In this document: positions 63,781-64,000 of the stretch, piece after piece
Layout of the letters: the number at the start of each line of letters is the position of its first letter
Position numbering within the stretch: the stretch's first letter is position 1
Assembly (NCBI GenBank): GCA_973895155.1
Contig: OZ316896.1
Coordinates: 7,874,001 to 7,938,000 of the forward strand
Direction: 5' to 3'
DNA length: 64,000 nt
Source of the DNA: Marsupella aquatica
Taxonomy: Eukaryota; Marchantiophyta
Position numbers and translations under genes: made by a program
The notes under the pieces: generated by a model
Databases searched by the model: none
Seen by the model: the letters and a program-made list of their open reading frames with translations, nothing else
What the model was told of the DNA's origin: nothing

Positions 63781-64000
63781 CAACCCTAAACCGATAAGAC
63801 CTGCCTCGCAAATTATTTCACAAGTTAGAGAATCTTTTTGCGAACCTACGGCCTTCGCACTTACTTCGCAAAAACAGAGGTCGAGAACTATTTTTTGGGT
63901 CTTCAGCGGGTTGCGATGGTCTTGTGAAGGGAATAGATTCGGAAGTGCCTCGCAAGTTGCGAGACTATTTGCGAGGGCACGGGCTTTGCAATTTCCCATG
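63781..64000. repeat. TTGCGA-rich block at the window end
   Basis: Words such as TCGCAAATTATTTC, CTTCGCAC and TTGCGAGGGC recur. By mirror comparison with 40250-40510 this is the region upstream of a TNPA-like gene expected beyond the window. Confidence 0.5.

Larger units (their letters stand above)
56936..64000. mobile_element. CACTA-2: CACTA transposon in inverse orientation, running out of the window
   Basis: It begins CACTACTACATATTGGCCCC inside the transposase of CACTA-1. In order it contains subterminal repeats, the transposase gene (minus), the zinc-finger/SET gene (minus), a CCCTAAA-type satellite and another TTGCGA-rich block. This is the mirror image of CACTA-1, so a TNPA-like gene and the right end are expected beyond 64000. 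It is younger than CACTA-1. Confidence 0.82.

Noticed and set aside
1-64000. tRNA or rRNA genes
   Set aside because: I looked for cloverleaf-type GGTTCGA and rRNA core words on both strands and found none convincing; a covariance-model scan would be decisive.

Overview
The window is a chimera of two kinds of DNA. Positions 1-10976 and 21539-64000 are AT-rich, intron-bearing and transposon-packed. They carry a CASP-like membrane protein gene with four exons, a Ty1/copia element and CACTA (En/Spm-type) transposons, which together point to a streptophyte (a land plant or charophyte alga); I cannot name the species. Positions 10977-21438 are a compact, GC-rich, intronless bacterial block whose gene content looks like a Burkholderiales (beta-proteobacterial) chromosome. 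It joins the plant DNA with no gap on the left, cutting one gene on each side, and ends in a 100-base N gap (21439-21538). This looks like a scaffold built from plant DNA plus an associated bacterium, not integrated foreign DNA.

Left plant part (1-10976). The minus strand carries a broken FCP1/NIF-like phosphatase relative (1318-2005) and a remarkable two-exon composite gene (2136-7017). That gene has a lysine-rich linker, a ParB-like domain, a degenerate beta-class amino-methyltransferase-like domain and a C-terminal Ulp1/C48 cysteine protease, with one 136-base intron and one frameshift. A 19-base imperfect palindrome recurs about ten times across 2.1-10.6 kb. A hAT-like MITE, a minisatellite and a decayed dispersed repeat follow.

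Bacterial block, in order: truncated amidase, TTC38-like TPR protein, tartrate-dehydrogenase-type enzyme, Bug-type periplasmic binding protein, MtfA-like metallopeptidase, then a tightly coupled run of three photolyase/cryptochrome-family genes with a DUF2256 protein between the first two, an H-NS-like protein, and the C-terminal end of GlcF on the other strand.

Right plant part (21539-64000). After the gap come a coiled-coil gag-like remnant, four copies of a second MITE family, a CACTA right end at 24684, and the CASP-like gene (27228-28935). From 30355 to the window end there is one nested stack. A copia element (3' LTR at 30355-30724) is broken by a gag-bearing element A with TG...CA ends and a 5-base target duplication (32223-36091), and then by a CACTA element, CACTA-1, starting at 37072. 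CACTA-1 contains a MITE, a TNPA-like gene, a satellite into which elements B (40974-44958) and C (45440-50478) inserted, a zinc-finger/SET-domain gene and a deleted transposase gene. That transposase is in turn interrupted at 56936 by a second CACTA element, CACTA-2, in the opposite orientation and running past the window end. Both CACTA copies carry the same SET-domain gene just upstream of the transposase exons. This conserved SET gene as a transposon component, and the ParB/methyltransferase/Ulp1 composite gene, are the two most interesting systems here.
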